64,000 bases of DNA from Vibrio sp. RE88 (GCF_013113835.1 NZ_VTYQ01000007.1:124001-188000), one strand, 5' to 3'; shown: positions 53,601 through 63,147, counted from the first letter of the stretch. The notes: a model not told the origin generated them from the letters alone. Numbers and translations: made by a program.

Positions 53601-55242
53601 TGAAGGTGGCCAGCTACCAGGCGACAAAGTCGATGACTGGATCGGTGCAACACGTCACTCCACGCCAGGTGTTGGTCTTATCTCACCACCGCCACACCAC
53701 GATATCTACTCCATCGAAGATTTGGCTCAGCTGATCTACGACTTGAAGAACGCCAACCGTGCAGGTCGTGTGAACGTTAAACTGGTATCGGAAGCGGGTG
53801 TCGGTACCATCGCTTCGGGTGTTGCGAAGGCAAAAGCCGACGTTGTACTTATCGCAGGTTTTGACGGCGGTACTGGCGCGTCACCAATGTCTTCAATCCG
53901 TCATACTGGTCTTCCTTGGGAACTTGGCTTGGCAGAAACCCACCAAACGCTACTGAAGAACGGCCTACGTAACCGTATCGTGGTTCAAGCAGATGGTCAG
54001 ATGAAGACGCCTCGTGACCTTGCAGTCGCAACACTACTAGGTGCAGAAGAATGGGGCGTAGCCACCGCAGCCTTGGTGGTTGAAGGCTGTATCATGATGC
54101 GTAAGTGTCATAAGAACACCTGTCCTGTTGGTATCGCTACTCAGAATAAGACACTTCGCGAGCGCTTTGATGGCCGCGTAGAAGACGTCGTAACCTTCTT
54201 CCAATACATGGCACAAGGTCTGCGTGAAATCATGGCTGAACTGGGTTTCCGCACTATCGATGAGATGGTAGGTCAAGGCCAGAAGCTTAAAATTCGCCAA
54301 GATGTATCGCATTGGAAATACAAAAACCTCGATCTGTCTCCAGTTCTACACGTGGAGCAAGCTCGCGAGGCGGATGGTGTATTCAACCAAGCTCAGCAGA
54401 ACCACAATCTAGAAGACGTACTGGATCGTAAGCTGATTCAAGCAGCCATTCCTGCACTAGAGAAAGGCGAAGCGGTGAATGCCGAATTCCCTATCGTCAA
54501 CACGGATCGCTCTGCAGGTACCATGCTGTCTAACGAAATCTCGAAAGTGTATAAAGACTCCGGCCTACCTCAACCAATGAACGTGAAGTTCAACGGTTCA
54601 GCAGGTCAGTCATTCGGTGCATTCCTAGCTAAAGGTGTGAAGTTCGAAGTCGAAGGTGACGCCAACGACTACTGGGGTAAAGGTCTGTCTGGCGGTACCT
54701 TGGTGCTCTACCCAGACGCGAAATCGAGCATTGTCGCGGAAGACAACATCGTGGTTGGTAACGTATGTTTCTATGGCGCAACCTCGGGCGAGTCTTTCAT
54801 TCGCGGTATGGCTGGTGAACGTTTCTGTGTTCGTAACTCAGGCGCGAAAGTCGTCGTAGAAGGCGTTGGTGACCACGGTTGTGAGTACATGACTGGCGGT
54901 GCCGCTATCATCCTTGGTTCAACAGGTCGTAACTTTGCCGCAGGTATGAGTGGCGGTGTCGCTTACGTATGGGATAAATCAGGTGACTTCGAATCAAAGC
55001 TGAACCCAGAACTAGTTGACCTGGATCCTATCGAGCAAGAAGACAGAGAATTGTTACTCGACATGCTCACTAAGCATGTCCAATTCACTGGAAGTGAAGT
55101 CGCACAGTCTTTCCTAGACAACTTTGAAGCAAGCCTAGCCTCTTTGGTTAAGGTAATGCCGCGTGATTACAAGGCGGTGCTGCAAAAACGTAAGGCTGAA
55201 GCTCAGTCTCAAGGAAATGAAACTCAAGCGGAGGCAGTGTAA
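50692..55242 (+). CDS. gltB: Glutamate synthase large subunit, first copy (Bacillus-like type)
   Basis: Converts glutamine and 2-oxoglutarate to two glutamates with electrons from GltD. The 1516 residues include a class II amidotransferase domain with nucleophile Cys21 (DACGIGF, exposed after propeptide removal), the central and FMN-binding synthase domains (GEGGEDP, QGAKPGEGGQLPG, PPPHHDIYSIEDL), the 3Fe-4S cysteines in CIMMRKCHKNTC, and a C-terminal beta-helix. The start is the ATG after GGAAGG; an upstream TTG at 50662 is unlikely. Its N-terminal style and its partner resemble Bacillus-type GOGAT. It overlaps gltD by one base. Confidence 0.97.
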   Translation: MVDREQSSQGLYTPELEHDACGIGFVAHLKNRKSHEVVTQALDMLARMEHRGGQGCDPCSGDGAGILLQKPHEFLLEEAVKLGIKLPSFEKYGVGVVLFPKDEYKREQCRDILERNAKRLDLEIIGYRILPTDNSMIGADPLSTEPQFEHVFVTGGPGITPEELERKLYVLRNYTVRVCLESVSNIGDDFYINSMSYKTLVYKGQLTTEQVPQYFLDLQNPTMVTALALVHSRFSTNTFPKWRLAQPFRYIAHNGEINTVRGNLNWMKAREAIIESDLFTQAEIDMLLPICQEGSSDSSNFDMALELLVLSGRSLPHALMMMIPEAWQENKTMDPTRRAFYQYHANVMEPWDGPASVCFTDGVQVGATLDRNGLRPSRYTVTKDNFLVMASESGVVDIKPENVEFRGRLQPGRIFVADLEQGRIISDEEVKDSIAQAQPYEKWVEENLLSLKKLPDASNQFSQPSPERLLHRQQAFGVSTEEVNELIVPMAKDGKEPLSAMGADWPLAVLSHQSQHLSNYFKQLFAQVTNPPIDPIRERMVMSLNTYLGKDQNLLTETPLHCQKVELESPVLANSELEKLRAIDNEHLQAKTLDIVFQANEDQGKLERALKRICQYAEDAVIDGYSIILLTDRAVNSNHAAIPAMLAVGAVHHHLIRKGLRAKCDIVVETGDARETHHFATLLGYGANAVNPYLVIETIIDLQRTKKLDPEANPRELFNNYRNAINGGLLKIFSKMGISTLQSYHGAQIFEALGIHKSVVDKYFTGTVSRIQGLTLDNIAKEVLIRHRIGYPQREIPIQMLDVGGVYQWKQRGEKHLFNPETISLLQESTRNKDYAQFKQYASAVDKQGDNAVTLRSQLDFIKNPAGSISIDEVEPIESIVKRFATGAMSFGSISYEAHSTLAVAMNRLGAKSNSGEGGEDPMRFERKENGDWERSAIKQVASGRFGVTSYYLTNADELQIKMAQGAKPGEGGQLPGDKVDDWIGATRHSTPGVGLISPPPHHDIYSIEDLAQLIYDLKNANRAGRVNVKLVSEAGVGTIASGVAKAKADVVLIAGFDGGTGASPMSSIRHTGLPWELGLAETHQTLLKNGLRNRIVVQADGQMKTPRDLAVATLLGAEEWGVATAALVVEGCIMMRKCHKNTCPVGIATQNKTLRERFDGRVEDVVTFFQYMAQGLREIMAELGFRTIDEMVGQGQKLKIRQDVSHWKYKNLDLSPVLHVEQAREADGVFNQAQQNHNLEDVLDRKLIQAAIPALEKGEAVNAEFPIVNTDRSAGTMLSNEISKVYKDSGLPQPMNVKFNGSAGQSFGAFLAKGVKFEVEGDANDYWGKGLSGGTLVLYPDAKSSIVAEDNIVVGNVCFYGATSGESFIRGMAGERFCVRNSGAKVVVEGVGDHGCEYMTGGAAIILGSTGRNFAAGMSGGVAYVWDKSGDFESKLNPELVDLDPIEQEDRELLLDMLTKHVQFTGSEVAQSFLDNFEASLASLVKVMPRDYKAVLQKRKAEAQSQGNETQAEAV

Positions 55243-56711
55243 TGGGTAAACCTACTGGATTTTTAGAGCATGGTCGTGAACTGCCACAGAAGATCGACCC
55301 AGCGGAGCGTATCAAGAACAACAAAGAGTTCGTTCTGAACGAGGAGTTTGGTAGCAAAATCAATACTCAGGCTTCTCGTTGTATGGATTGTGGTGTGCCG
55401 TTTTGTCATAACGGCTGCCCTATCGGTAACATCATCCCTGAGTTTAACGACGCGGTTTATCGTGATAGCTGGGAAGAAGCATGGAACATTCTAAGCTCGA
55501 CGAATAACTTCCCAGAGTTTACTGGTCGTGTTTGCCCTGCTCCATGTGAAAGTGCTTGTGTACTTGGCATCAACCAAGACCCAATCACTATCTGTAATAT
55601 CGAGAAAACCATCGTAGAAACGGCGTATCGTGAAGGATACGCTAAACCAAAAACACCGCGTTCTCGAACTGGAAAAACAGTGGCAATCATCGGCTCAGGT
55701 CCTTCTGGTCTAGCCGCTGCTGAGCAGCTAAACAGCGCTGGCCATTCCGTTACCGTATTCGAACGTGATGAAAAAGTCGGTGGTCTTCTGCGCTTTGGTA
55801 TCCCAGATTTCAAACTGGGCATGGACGTGATTGATCGTAAGATCAACTTGATGGCAGACGCTGGCATCGAATTCAAAGTCAACCAACATGTTGGTGTTGA
55901 TGTGAATGCCCAGCAACTACGTCAAGAGTTTGATGTAGTTCTACTGACTGGTGGCTCGACAGTGCCACGTGATTTACCTGTTCCAGGCCGTGATCTAAAA
56001 GGTGTTCACTTCGCGATGGAATTCCTGGGTCAAAACAACCGTCGCGCCAACGACATGGATCTTAAGACCGAAGAGATCCACGCGAAAGGCAAACACGTTG
56101 TTGTCATTGGTGGTGGTGATACTGGTTCTGACTGTGTAGGTACCTCTAACCGTCATGGCGCAGCAAGCATCACTCAAGTTGAAATCATGCCGATTCCACC
56201 GGAGAAGCGCCCAGCAAACATGCCTTGGCCACAATACCCAATGATTATGCGCACCTCGACGTCACACGAGGAAGGTGTCGATCGCCATTGGAATATCTTA
56301 ACCAAAGAATTCATCGGCAACGACCAAGGCCAGGTAACGGGTCTACGTATTGCAGACATCGTATGGCAAGAAGCGAAGCCAGGTGAGCGTCCAAACTTCA
56401 AAGAAGTAGAAGGCAGCGAGCGTGTAATCCCGTGTGATATGGCATTTCTAGCGATGGGCTTCCTTCACCCAGAACCAACTGGTGTGCTTGCACAACTGGA
56501 TATCTCGCTGGATGATCGCGGTAACGTAGCAACTCAAGGTTTTGCTACTAACCAAGAAGGCGTATTTGCTGCTGGTGATATGCGTACAGGCCAATCATTA
56601 GTCGTACGCTGTATCAATGAAGGTCGAGAGTGCGCGCGTGCGATCGATGCTTACCTAATGGGTGGAACTCATCTTGAAGCTAAAGCCGATTCATTGATGC
56701 TATCAGCGTAA
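55242..56711 (+). CDS. gltD: Glutamate synthase small subunit, first copy
   Basis: FAD and NADPH-binding subunit that passes electrons to GltB. The 489 residues begin MGKPTGFLEHGRELP, the opening typical of Bacillus-type and actinobacterial small subunits. Cysteine motifs CMDCGVPFCHNGCPIGN and CPAPCESAC hold the 4Fe-4S centres. The FAD fold IIGSGPSGLAAA begins near residue 148 and the NADPH fold VIGGGDTGSDC near 287. Its start overlaps the gltB stop, indicating coupled translation. Confidence 0.96.
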   Translation: MGKPTGFLEHGRELPQKIDPAERIKNNKEFVLNEEFGSKINTQASRCMDCGVPFCHNGCPIGNIIPEFNDAVYRDSWEEAWNILSSTNNFPEFTGRVCPAPCESACVLGINQDPITICNIEKTIVETAYREGYAKPKTPRSRTGKTVAIIGSGPSGLAAAEQLNSAGHSVTVFERDEKVGGLLRFGIPDFKLGMDVIDRKINLMADAGIEFKVNQHVGVDVNAQQLRQEFDVVLLTGGSTVPRDLPVPGRDLKGVHFAMEFLGQNNRRANDMDLKTEEIHAKGKHVVVIGGGDTGSDCVGTSNRHGAASITQVEIMPIPPEKRPANMPWPQYPMIMRTSTSHEEGVDRHWNILTKEFIGNDQGQVTGLRIADIVWQEAKPGERPNFKEVEGSERVIPCDMAFLAMGFLHPEPTGVLAQLDISLDDRGNVATQGFATNQEGVFAAGDMRTGQSLVVRCINEGRECARAIDAYLMGGTHLEAKADSLMLSA

Positions 56712-56797
56712 ACCGAATGAACCCCAGAATCAGGCAACAATGAATGATTCTGGGTATCAAACGAATAACTAATCAATCCTTCCAAACTTTCCATCTT

Positions 56798-56824
56798 GAC
56801 CAGCACATTGTGCTGGTCTTTTTT
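56798..56824 (+). terminator. Terminator of the first gltBD operon
   Basis: A perfect 9-bp stem GACCAGCAC/GTGCTGGTC with a 3-base loop is followed by six T. It lies 86 bases past the gltD stop. Confidence 0.92.
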
Positions 56825-56840
56825 ATATCCACCGAATTCA

Positions 56841-56862
56841 ATTGTTGCAAAAATGTAACAAT
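56841..56862. promoter_or_regulatory. Operator-like inverted repeat before the second gltB
   Basis: ATTGTTGCA (56841-56849) and TGTAACAAT (56854-56862) form 9-bp arms with one mismatch around four A. Located about 280 bp upstream of the gene, it could bind a dimeric regulator. No family is recognised. Confidence 0.4.
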
Positions 56863-57082
56863 CAAAAACCTATACATATGATATATAAGTACTTTTCTAG
56901 GTTATTGCTTGGTAAATCGAACATTGACGTGATATTTCACCAAAAACTTGACCTTTTCTATCATAAGCTATACGTTGTGAAGTCGATGAAAATGATTTCG
57001 TCTTATTTTGTAAAATAATAACAAAAGATTTTGTGTATATTTATGCAAAATTTAACAATTTGAAAGCATAGTTAGTCATAAA

Positions 57083-57124
57083 TACCAACCCTTTTAATGT
57101 TGGTAGTTCTGTCTGGAAGACAGA
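57083..57124 (+). promoter_or_regulatory. Tandem hairpins in the leader of the second gltB
   Basis: TACCAAC (57083-57089) pairs perfectly with GTTGGTA (57099-57105), and TCTGTCT (57108-57114) pairs perfectly with AGACAGA (57118-57124). The second ends about six bases before the RBS AGGGAG. Their placement mirrors the hairpin before the first gltB, although the sequences differ. Confidence 0.5.
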
Positions 57125-57144
57125 GAAGCAAAGGGAGAATTGCA

Positions 57145-60100
57145 ATGGCTTTATATGATCCTAGTCTTGAAAAAGACAACTGTGGATTTGGTTTGATCGC
57201 CCACATGGAAGGACAACCAAGTCACAAACTGGTTCGTACAGCAATTTCGGCATTGGATCGCATGACCCACCGAGGCGGTATCGCCGCTGATGGTAAAACC
57301 GGTGATGGTTGTGGTCTTCTATTACAAAAGCCCGACTCATATTTACGCCTCATCGCTGAAGAAAACGGCTTCAACCTCGGTAAGCAATACGCTGTAGGTA
57401 TGATGTTTTTCAGCCAAGACCCAGTCAAAGCACAATCCGCTAAAGACATCATCAATAAAGAGTTAGCTCAGGAAACACTAACCGTTTCGGGTTGGCGTGA
57501 CGTGCCGACCAACTCAGATGTTTTAGGCCCGATCGCACTGGATTCGTTACCTAACATTCAACAAGTGTTCATTTCAGCTCCAGCAGGCTGGCGTGAGCGC
57601 GACATTGAGCGTCGTTTGTATATCGCACGCCGCCGCATAGAAAAGCAAATCACACAAGACAGTGATTTTTATATCTGCAGCCTATCCACACAGGTGATTG
57701 TATATAAAGGTCTGTGCATGCCTGCAGACTTACCACGCTTTTACCTCGATCTTGCAGATTTACGCATGGAATCGGCTATTTGCTTGTTCCACCAGCGTTT
57801 TTCAACAAATACCCAACCACGTTGGCCGCTGGCTCAACCGTTCCGCTACCTGGCACACAATGGTGAAATCAACACCATTGAAGGCAACCGCCAGTGGGCA
57901 CGCGCTCGTGCATACAAATTCGCTTCGCCACTACTGCCTGATCTGCAAACGGCCGCTCCATTTGTTAACGAAACGGGGTCTGATTCGTCCAGTCTGGACA
58001 ACATGCTTGACCTTTTCCTCGCAGGGGGCATGGACGTCTTCCGCGCGATGAGAATGCTGGTGCCGCCTGCATGGCAAAACCACCCGGATATGGACCCGGA
58101 TTTGCGTGCGTTCTATGACTTCAACTCAAAGCACATGGAACCATGGGATGGCCCTGCCGGCATCGTATTGTCTGATGGTCGTTATGCTGCGTGTAACCTA
58201 GATCGTAATGGCCTGCGCCCAGCTCGTTATGTGATCACCAAAGATCAGCTCATCACGCTGGCGTCAGAAGTGGGTATCTGGGATTACGCCCCCGACGAAG
58301 TGGCAGAAAAAGGCCGTGTTGGACCGGGCGAATTGTTGGTCGTTGACACACGCCGCGGGAAATTATGGCAATCAAGTGAAATTGATAACGATCTAAAAGG
58401 TCGCCACCCATATAAAGAGTGGATGGACAACAACGTCCATAAGCTCACACCATTTGCTCAGTTGCCTGAAGATCAGGTCGGTGAGCGCAATTTTGACAGC
58501 GATTTGCTCAAGACCTATCAGAAGCAATTCGCGATGACCAACGAAGAAGTCGATCAAGTCCTTCGAGTGCTTGGTGATATGGGACAAGAAGCCGTTGGCT
58601 CTATGGGTGATGATACCCCGATGGCCGTTCTTTCTTCTAAAGAGCGCCAAGTTACCGACTACTTCCGTCAGAAATTTGCTCAGGTCACCAACCCACCGAT
58701 TGACCCGTTGCGTGAAAAACACGTCATGTCACTGGCGACCAGTGTTGGCCAAGAAATGAATGTGTTCTGCGAAACCGATGGACACGCTCATCGCGTAACT
58801 TTTGATTCTCCGGTACTGCTTTATTCAGACATGCAGCAACTGCTCGAACTGGCTGATGCGCACTACCGTAATACTATCTTGGATATCAATTACGATCCTG
58901 AGAGCAAAGACCTGCAACAAGCGATCAACGACTTATGTGACCAAGCAGTCGATGTTGTACGTGAAGGGACTGTATTGGTGGTTTTATCTGATCGCGCGTT
59001 AGTGAAAGGCAAGCTGCCAATTCCTGCTGCGATGGCAGTAGGCGCGGTGCAAACACGTTTGATTGAAGAGAATCTTCGTTGTGATGCCAACATTATTGTC
59101 GAGACAGCCACTGCTCGCGATCCACATCAGTTTGCTGTCCTACTTGGATTTGGTGCAACAGCGGTATACCCATACTTGGCTTATGAAGCCTTAGGTAAGC
59201 TGATTGATGATGGTGCACTTGGAAAAAGCTATCGCGATGTGATGCAAAACTATCAATATGGCATCAACAAAGGCCTCTACAAGATCATGTCCAAAATGGG
59301 TATATCCACTGTTGCCTCTTACCGTTGTTCTCAACTGTTTGAAGCAGTAGGTCTGAGTGAAGATGTCGTCGAACTTTGCTTCCGCGGTGTCACGACTCGT
59401 ATCCAAGGCGCCAGTTTCGACGACTTCCAGCAAGACTTGTTTAACCTTTCACGTAAAGCCTGGGCCAAACGTAAAGCCATCGAACATGGTGGTTTACTGA
59501 AATATGTTCATGGCGGTGAGTATCATGCCTATAACCCGGATGTCGTTGGCACATTGCAACAGGCCGTTAAATCTGGTGAGAATAGTGATTATCAAAGTTT
59601 TGCCAAACAAGTAAACCAGCGTCCAGTTGCGATGTTGCGCGACTTGATGACGCTGAAAAAATCTGCGACGCCGCTGCCACTAGAACAGGTCGAACCAAGC
59701 ACTGAATTGTTTAAACGCTTTGACTCTGCCGCAATGTCCATTGGTGCTCTAAGCCCAGAAGCCCATGAAGCTCTGGCAACCGCGATGAACCGCCTCGGTG
59801 GCTATTCAAATTCAGGTGAAGGTGGTGAAGATCCACGTCGCTTCGGCACAGAACGTAATTCTCGTATTAAGCAGATTGCCTCGGGCCGATTTGGTGTGAC
59901 CCCACATTACCTAACTAATGCCGACGTACTGCAAATCAAGGTCGCGCAGGGTGCAAAACCGGGTGAAGGTGGTCAGCTTCCGGGGCATAAGGTTACAGCG
60001 GAAATCGCTAAACTACGCTATTCGGTACAAGGCGTTACGCTGATCTCTCCTCCGCCGCACCACGATATCTATTCGATTGAAGATTTAGCTCAGTTGATCT

Positions 60101-61608
60101 TCGACCTAAAGCAGGTTAATCCAAACGCCTTAGTATCAGTCAAACTGGTTTCTGAACCTGGTGTTGGCACTATTGCCACTGGTGTGGCAAAAGCGTATGC
60201 AGACTTGATCACCATCTCAGGCTATGACGGGGGGACTGCAGCCAGCCCACTGACATCGGTCAAGTACGCAGGTTGCCCTTGGGAGCTAGGCCTTGCCGAA
60301 ACTCAACAAGCACTGGTGGCGAACGGGCTGCGTCACAAGATTCGCCTTCAAGTAGATGGCGGTCTAAAAACAGGTTTAGACGTCGTGAAAGCCGCGATAC
60401 TCGGCGCTGAAAGCTTCGGCTTTGGAACAGCACCTATGGTAGCGATGGGCTGTAAGTTCCTGCGCATTTGTCACCTCAATAACTGTGCAACCGGCGTCGC
60501 TACTCAAGATGAAATGCTGCGCAAAGAATTCTTTAAAGGTTTACCTGAGCAAGTGATGAATTACTTTGTCGGTTTGGCTGATGAAGTACGTGCTTTGCTA
60601 GCAGAACTGGAAGTGGAAAAGCTCACTGATCTCATCGGCCGTACTGAACTGCTTGAGACAGTAGAAGGCATGACCGCCAAGCAAACCAAACTCGACTTAA
60701 GCAATATTCTTGAAGCGCCTGTATCACCAAAAGGTCATCCACTATTTTGGACAGAACCTAATACACCGTTTGATAAGGCCGAGTTGAACCAGAAGATCAT
60801 CGATGATGCCCTTTCAGCCGTCGAGGCACGCGAGTCCGCTAGCTTCTTCTATAACGTCATCAATACCGATCGCTCGATTGGTGCGCGTCTATCAGGTGAA
60901 ATTGCAAAACGTTATGGAAACCAAGGCATGGCGGCAACCCCCATTAAGCTGCATCTTGATGGCACCGCTGGGCAATCATTTGGTGTCTGGAATGCCGGTG
61001 GCGTAGAGCAGTATCTCACTGGTGATGCCAATGACTATGTTGGTAAAGGCATGGCTGGGGGCAAGTTGGTCATCAAACCGCATCAGGGAACAGCATTCCG
61101 TTGTAATGAAGCCACCATCATTGGTAACACCTGCTTGTACGGTGCCACTGGCGGCAAACTCTTTGCTGCTGGTACGGCTGGCGAGCGCTTCGGCGTACGC
61201 AACTCCGGAACCATCGCGGTCATAGAAGGCGCTGGCGACAACGCTTGTGAATATATGACTGGCGGTATCGTGGCAATACTTGGCGCAACCGGAGTCAATT
61301 TTGGTGCAGGCATGACAGGCGGATTTGCCTACGTTCTTGATAAGAACGAAGACTTCCAAGGCCGAGTGAACAATGAATCAGTCGAGGCACTGGCTCTGTC
61401 TGATCTCTATATCCATCAGGAGCATCTACGCGGCCTGATTGCAGAGCATCTTGAAGAGACAAACTCAGTTCACGCTGAAGATATTCTGGCGAACTTTGAT
61501 GAATGGATTCCAAAGTTCTATCTGGTGAAACCTAAAGCTGCGGATCTTCGTACCCTGCTTGGTCACCAAAGTCGTAGTGCCGCAGAACTTCGCGTTCAAG
61601 CGCAGTAA
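57145..61608 (+). CDS. gltB: Glutamate synthase large subunit, second copy (enteric type)
   Basis: Catalyses the same GOGAT reaction. The 1487 residues closely follow the E. coli GltB sequence throughout. The mature N-terminal nucleophile is Cys13 (DNCGFGLIAHM). The FMN domain shows GEGGEDP, VAQGAKPGEGGQLPG and PPPHHDIYSIED, and the 3Fe-4S cysteines are in CKFLRICHLNNC. It ends RSRSAAELRVQAQ-like, as in E. coli. The ATG after AGGGAG is chosen; an in-frame start at 57097 lies within the leader hairpins. gltD follows after 20 bp. Confidence 0.97.
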   Translation: MALYDPSLEKDNCGFGLIAHMEGQPSHKLVRTAISALDRMTHRGGIAADGKTGDGCGLLLQKPDSYLRLIAEENGFNLGKQYAVGMMFFSQDPVKAQSAKDIINKELAQETLTVSGWRDVPTNSDVLGPIALDSLPNIQQVFISAPAGWRERDIERRLYIARRRIEKQITQDSDFYICSLSTQVIVYKGLCMPADLPRFYLDLADLRMESAICLFHQRFSTNTQPRWPLAQPFRYLAHNGEINTIEGNRQWARARAYKFASPLLPDLQTAAPFVNETGSDSSSLDNMLDLFLAGGMDVFRAMRMLVPPAWQNHPDMDPDLRAFYDFNSKHMEPWDGPAGIVLSDGRYAACNLDRNGLRPARYVITKDQLITLASEVGIWDYAPDEVAEKGRVGPGELLVVDTRRGKLWQSSEIDNDLKGRHPYKEWMDNNVHKLTPFAQLPEDQVGERNFDSDLLKTYQKQFAMTNEEVDQVLRVLGDMGQEAVGSMGDDTPMAVLSSKERQVTDYFRQKFAQVTNPPIDPLREKHVMSLATSVGQEMNVFCETDGHAHRVTFDSPVLLYSDMQQLLELADAHYRNTILDINYDPESKDLQQAINDLCDQAVDVVREGTVLVVLSDRALVKGKLPIPAAMAVGAVQTRLIEENLRCDANIIVETATARDPHQFAVLLGFGATAVYPYLAYEALGKLIDDGALGKSYRDVMQNYQYGINKGLYKIMSKMGISTVASYRCSQLFEAVGLSEDVVELCFRGVTTRIQGASFDDFQQDLFNLSRKAWAKRKAIEHGGLLKYVHGGEYHAYNPDVVGTLQQAVKSGENSDYQSFAKQVNQRPVAMLRDLMTLKKSATPLPLEQVEPSTELFKRFDSAAMSIGALSPEAHEALATAMNRLGGYSNSGEGGEDPRRFGTERNSRIKQIASGRFGVTPHYLTNADVLQIKVAQGAKPGEGGQLPGHKVTAEIAKLRYSVQGVTLISPPPHHDIYSIEDLAQLIFDLKQVNPNALVSVKLVSEPGVGTIATGVAKAYADLITISGYDGGTAASPLTSVKYAGCPWELGLAETQQALVANGLRHKIRLQVDGGLKTGLDVVKAAILGAESFGFGTAPMVAMGCKFLRICHLNNCATGVATQDEMLRKEFFKGLPEQVMNYFVGLADEVRALLAELEVEKLTDLIGRTELLETVEGMTAKQTKLDLSNILEAPVSPKGHPLFWTEPNTPFDKAELNQKIIDDALSAVEARESASFFYNVINTDRSIGARLSGEIAKRYGNQGMAATPIKLHLDGTAGQSFGVWNAGGVEQYLTGDANDYVGKGMAGGKLVIKPHQGTAFRCNEATIIGNTCLYGATGGKLFAAGTAGERFGVRNSGTIAVIEGAGDNACEYMTGGIVAILGATGVNFGAGMTGGFAYVLDKNEDFQGRVNNESVEALALSDLYIHQEHLRGLIAEHLEETNSVHAEDILANFDEWIPKFYLVKPKAADLRTLLGHQSRSAAELRVQAQ

Positions 61609-61628
61609 TCATGGAGGATGTTTGAATC

Positions 61629-63041
61629 ATGAGCCAGAACGTATACCAATTTATTGATGTACAACGTGTCGATCCTGCAAAGAAACCGATTAAAGTTCGC
61701 AAGATTGAATTCGTCGAAATTTACGAACCCTTTACTAAACAGCAAGCCACTGCCCAAGCTGATCGCTGTCTCGACTGTGGTAACCCTTACTGCGAGTGGA
61801 AGTGTCCAGTGCATAACTACATTCCGCAATGGCTAAAGTTGGCCAATGAGGGGCGCATTCTTGAAGCCGCAGAACTCTCTCATCAGACAAACAGCCTGCC
61901 AGAAGTGTGCGGCCGAGTCTGTCCACAGGATCGATTGTGTGAGGGTTCTTGTACCCTCAATAATGATTTTGGCGCCGTTACGATTGGTAATATAGAGAAG
62001 TACATTACCGACAAAGCGTTTGAAATGGGCTGGAAACCCGATATGTCACAAGTCGAATGGACAGACAAAAAGGTGGCCATTATCGGCGCAGGCCCAGCAG
62101 GACTTGCTGCCGCAGATATTTTAGTGCGCAATGGCGTCAAGCCTGTCGTTTTCGATCGCTACCCTGAAATCGGCGGCCTGCTCACTTTTGGCATTCCATC
62201 GTTCAAGCTTGAAAAAGGTGTGATGGAAAATCGCCGCCGCGTCTTCACAGATATGGGCGTTGAATTTCGCCTCAACGTTGAAGTCGGTCAGGATATAACA
62301 ATGCAGCAACTGCTCGATGATTATGATGCTGTTTTTCTGGGGGTCGGAACATACAAATCCATGCGAGCTGGATTAGAAAACGAAGACGCGCCGGGCGTAT
62401 ACGATGCACTGCCGTTTTTGATTTCCAACACTTACAAAGTCATGAACTTAGAAGACACACAACCCTTCGTAGATATGGCGGGTAAAAAAGTGGTCGTACT
62501 CGGGGGTGGCGATACCGCAATGGACTGTGTTCGCACGTCAATCCGACAAGGCGCCTCTAACGTCATTTGTGCCTATCGACGTGATGAAGCCAATATGCCG
62601 GGCTCTCGTCGAGAAGTAAAAAATGCCAAAGAAGAAGGTGTCGACTTTAAGTTTAACCTTCAACCTTTGGGTGTCGAAGTGGATGCCTCTGGCAAAGTGT
62701 CGGGTGTGAAAGTGGTTAAAACGGCCCTTGGAGAACCCGATGAAGCCGGACGTCGTCGCCCAGAGCCTGTTGAAGGGAGTGAACATGTTCTGCCAGCAGA
62801 CGCTGTAATTATGGCGTTTGGATTCCAGCCACATAAGATGGAATGGTTAGCGCCTTATGATGTGGAGCTCGATCAGTGGGGAAGGATCAAGGCCCCTTCT
62901 GAGCAAGAGTTTCAGTATCAGACCAGCAATGAAAAAATCTTCGCGGGTGGGGATGCAGTGCGAGGCTCGGACTTGGTCGTGACCGCGATTGATGAAGGGC
63001 GCAAAGCTGCAGAAGGGATCCTTGATTACCTTGAAGTCTGA
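61629..63041 (+). CDS. gltD: Glutamate synthase small subunit, second copy
   Basis: NADPH-oxidising FAD/Fe-S partner of the enteric-type large subunit. The 470 residues match E. coli GltD in length. It has CLDCGNPYCEWKCPVHNYIPQW and CGRVCPQDRLCEGSC for Fe-S clusters, the FAD fold IIGAGPAGLAAADIL near residue 151 and the NADPH fold VLGGGDTAMDC near 289. Similar proteins pair with other oxidoreductases, but the position after gltB settles its role. A terminator follows at 24 bp. Confidence 0.96.
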   Translation: MSQNVYQFIDVQRVDPAKKPIKVRKIEFVEIYEPFTKQQATAQADRCLDCGNPYCEWKCPVHNYIPQWLKLANEGRILEAAELSHQTNSLPEVCGRVCPQDRLCEGSCTLNNDFGAVTIGNIEKYITDKAFEMGWKPDMSQVEWTDKKVAIIGAGPAGLAAADILVRNGVKPVVFDRYPEIGGLLTFGIPSFKLEKGVMENRRRVFTDMGVEFRLNVEVGQDITMQQLLDDYDAVFLGVGTYKSMRAGLENEDAPGVYDALPFLISNTYKVMNLEDTQPFVDMAGKKVVVLGGGDTAMDCVRTSIRQGASNVICAYRRDEANMPGSRREVKNAKEEGVDFKFNLQPLGVEVDASGKVSGVKVVKTALGEPDEAGRRRPEPVEGSEHVLPADAVIMAFGFQPHKMEWLAPYDVELDQWGRIKAPSEQEFQYQTSNEKIFAGGDAVRGSDLVVTAIDEGRKAAEGILDYLEV

Positions 63042-63064
63042 TAAATGACCATTGATATAAAATT

Positions 63065-63096
63065 AGGGTTGACGTTTGTGCGTCAGCCCTTTTTTA
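63065..63096 (+). terminator. Terminator of the second gltBD operon
   Basis: A 9-bp stem GGGTTGACG/CGTCAGCCC (one G-T pair, 6-base loop) is followed by six or seven T. Confidence 0.92.
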
Positions 63097-63147
63097 TAGA
63101 AGCTCTTTAACTAATACACTTAGACTATAACAATAAGGACATTGTGA

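Larger units (their letters stand above)
56712..57144. other. Gap between the two gltBD operons
   Basis: This 433-bp AT-rich interval has no gene. From left to right it holds a 10-bp hairpin without T-run (56724-56755), the terminator of the first operon (56798-56824), an operator-like inverted repeat (56841-56862), and two consecutive perfect hairpins before the second gltB (57083-57105 and 57108-57124). The promoter of the second operon must lie here, but I see no strong -35/-10 pair; TTGACC then TATACG at 15-bp spacing is the best candidate. Confidence 0.75.
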
